Shown one piece after another: positions 63,897-64,000 of a stretch of 64,000 nt of DNA. Made by a program: the position numbers and the translations under genes. Numbering within the stretch: the first letter of the stretch is position 1; each line of letters begins with the position of its first letter. The notes under the pieces were generated by a model. It did not search any database. It was not told the DNA's origin and saw only the letters and a list, made by a program, of their open reading frames with translations. The stretch is from assembly GCF_002866065.1 (NCBI RefSeq), contig NZ_LNJZ01000008.1, positions 42,346 to 106,345 on the forward strand, written 5' to 3'. The DNA is from Thiopseudomonas denitrificans. GTDB lineage: Bacteria; Pseudomonadota; Gammaproteobacteria; Pseudomonadales; Pseudomonadaceae.

Positions 63897-64000
63897 TCAG
63901 AGACCGGACATGGCCTTGATCGCGCTGATCAGCTCGTCATCAGAGCAGTCGCCGCAGGTACCCATGGGTGGCATGCCACCCCTGCCGCTTTTGGCAACGG
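63897..64000 (-). CDS. Cytochrome c5-type protein, C-terminal end (rest outside window)
   Basis: The minus strand from 64000 to the TGA at 63897 encodes 34 residues. They carry a Ser-Gly-Arg-Gly-Gly-Met-Pro-Pro-Met-Gly-Thr-Cys core and end SDDELISAIKAMSGL. The GGMPP methionine ligand region and the CxxC pair (CGDCSDDEL) are typical of the C-terminus of the cytochrome c5/c-555 family, periplasmic monoheme electron carriers. The heme-binding CxxCH would lie in the missing N-terminal part. The start is beyond the right edge. Confidence 0.85.
   Translation of the reverse strand, partial: VAKSGRGGMPPMGTCGDCSDDELISAIKAMSGL

Overview
The window comes from the chromosome of a gammaproteobacterium of the Pseudomonas lineage (Pseudomonas sensu lato or a close relative). 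Three observations support this: moderately high-GC coding sequence; gene order that, as far as I remember it, matches two separate blocks of the P. aeruginosa PAO1 map; and many short REP-type palindromes that start with GTAGG. Nearly all of the window is ordinary chromosome. There is no prophage, integrase, IS element or CRISPR array. One tRNA gene, tRNA-Phe(GAA), was found.

Layout. 1-10.2 kb is a housekeeping block: gpmI (cut by the left edge), an EnvC-type amidase activator, the protease gene ctpA, histidine genes hisF, hisA and hisB on the minus strand (with no hisH between hisB and hisA), a PanZ-like GNAT gene, an asmA-like gene, mutY and yggX, then tRNA-Phe. 10.6-20.7 kb holds a PAS-GGDEF-EAL protein, an Anr/FNR-type controlled cytochrome c peroxidase, a small persulfide-sensing cluster (BigR/SqrR-like repressor, DUF2892, DUF442), an MFS transporter, the cysQ-nudE pair with divergent yrfG, a cytochrome b561 and a ferritin. 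20.8-23.2 kb is a translationally coupled pair: a receiver-AraC regulator and a soluble hybrid kinase.

23.6-35.4 kb is the most unusual part. It is a two-gene minus-strand operon with a 4-bp overlap. The first gene encodes a secreted protein of about 2551 residues made of ten DUF11-type repeats followed by SdrD-B-like calcium-loop domains. The second encodes a 1400-residue outer-membrane protein with an OmpA-type peptidoglycan-binding domain and a long C-terminal region that looks like a beta-barrel. I read the pair as a candidate surface-structure system. A divergent wzz-type chain-length regulator gene and an Rpn-type nuclease gene follow.

38.5-45 kb is a polyamine ABC transporter operon with two substrate-binding-protein genes (potF-like x2, potG, potH, potI), interrupted by long repeat arrays. 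45.5-47.1 kb has cytochrome c' and a membrane cytochrome b, and then pilU and pilT. 49.4-63.9 kb is a conserved run: yggS, proC, yggT, yggU, metX, metW, DUF4426, rdgB, hemW, DUF3392, a degenerate-GGDEF protein, trmB, thiG, thiS, a GGDEF-EAL protein, sodB and the 3' end of a cytochrome c5 gene.

Intergenic DNA is unusually rich in palindromic and tandem repeats. At least five types are visible: GTAGG REPs in three palindrome variants; a nested-palindrome family of about 100 bp with compensating stem changes (three copies); a 123-bp tandem array inside the pot operon; a 177-bp tandem array before hemW; and a palindrome of about 207 bp after the cytochrome c' gene. Functional calls rest on reading motifs and on recall of family members. 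No database search was run.
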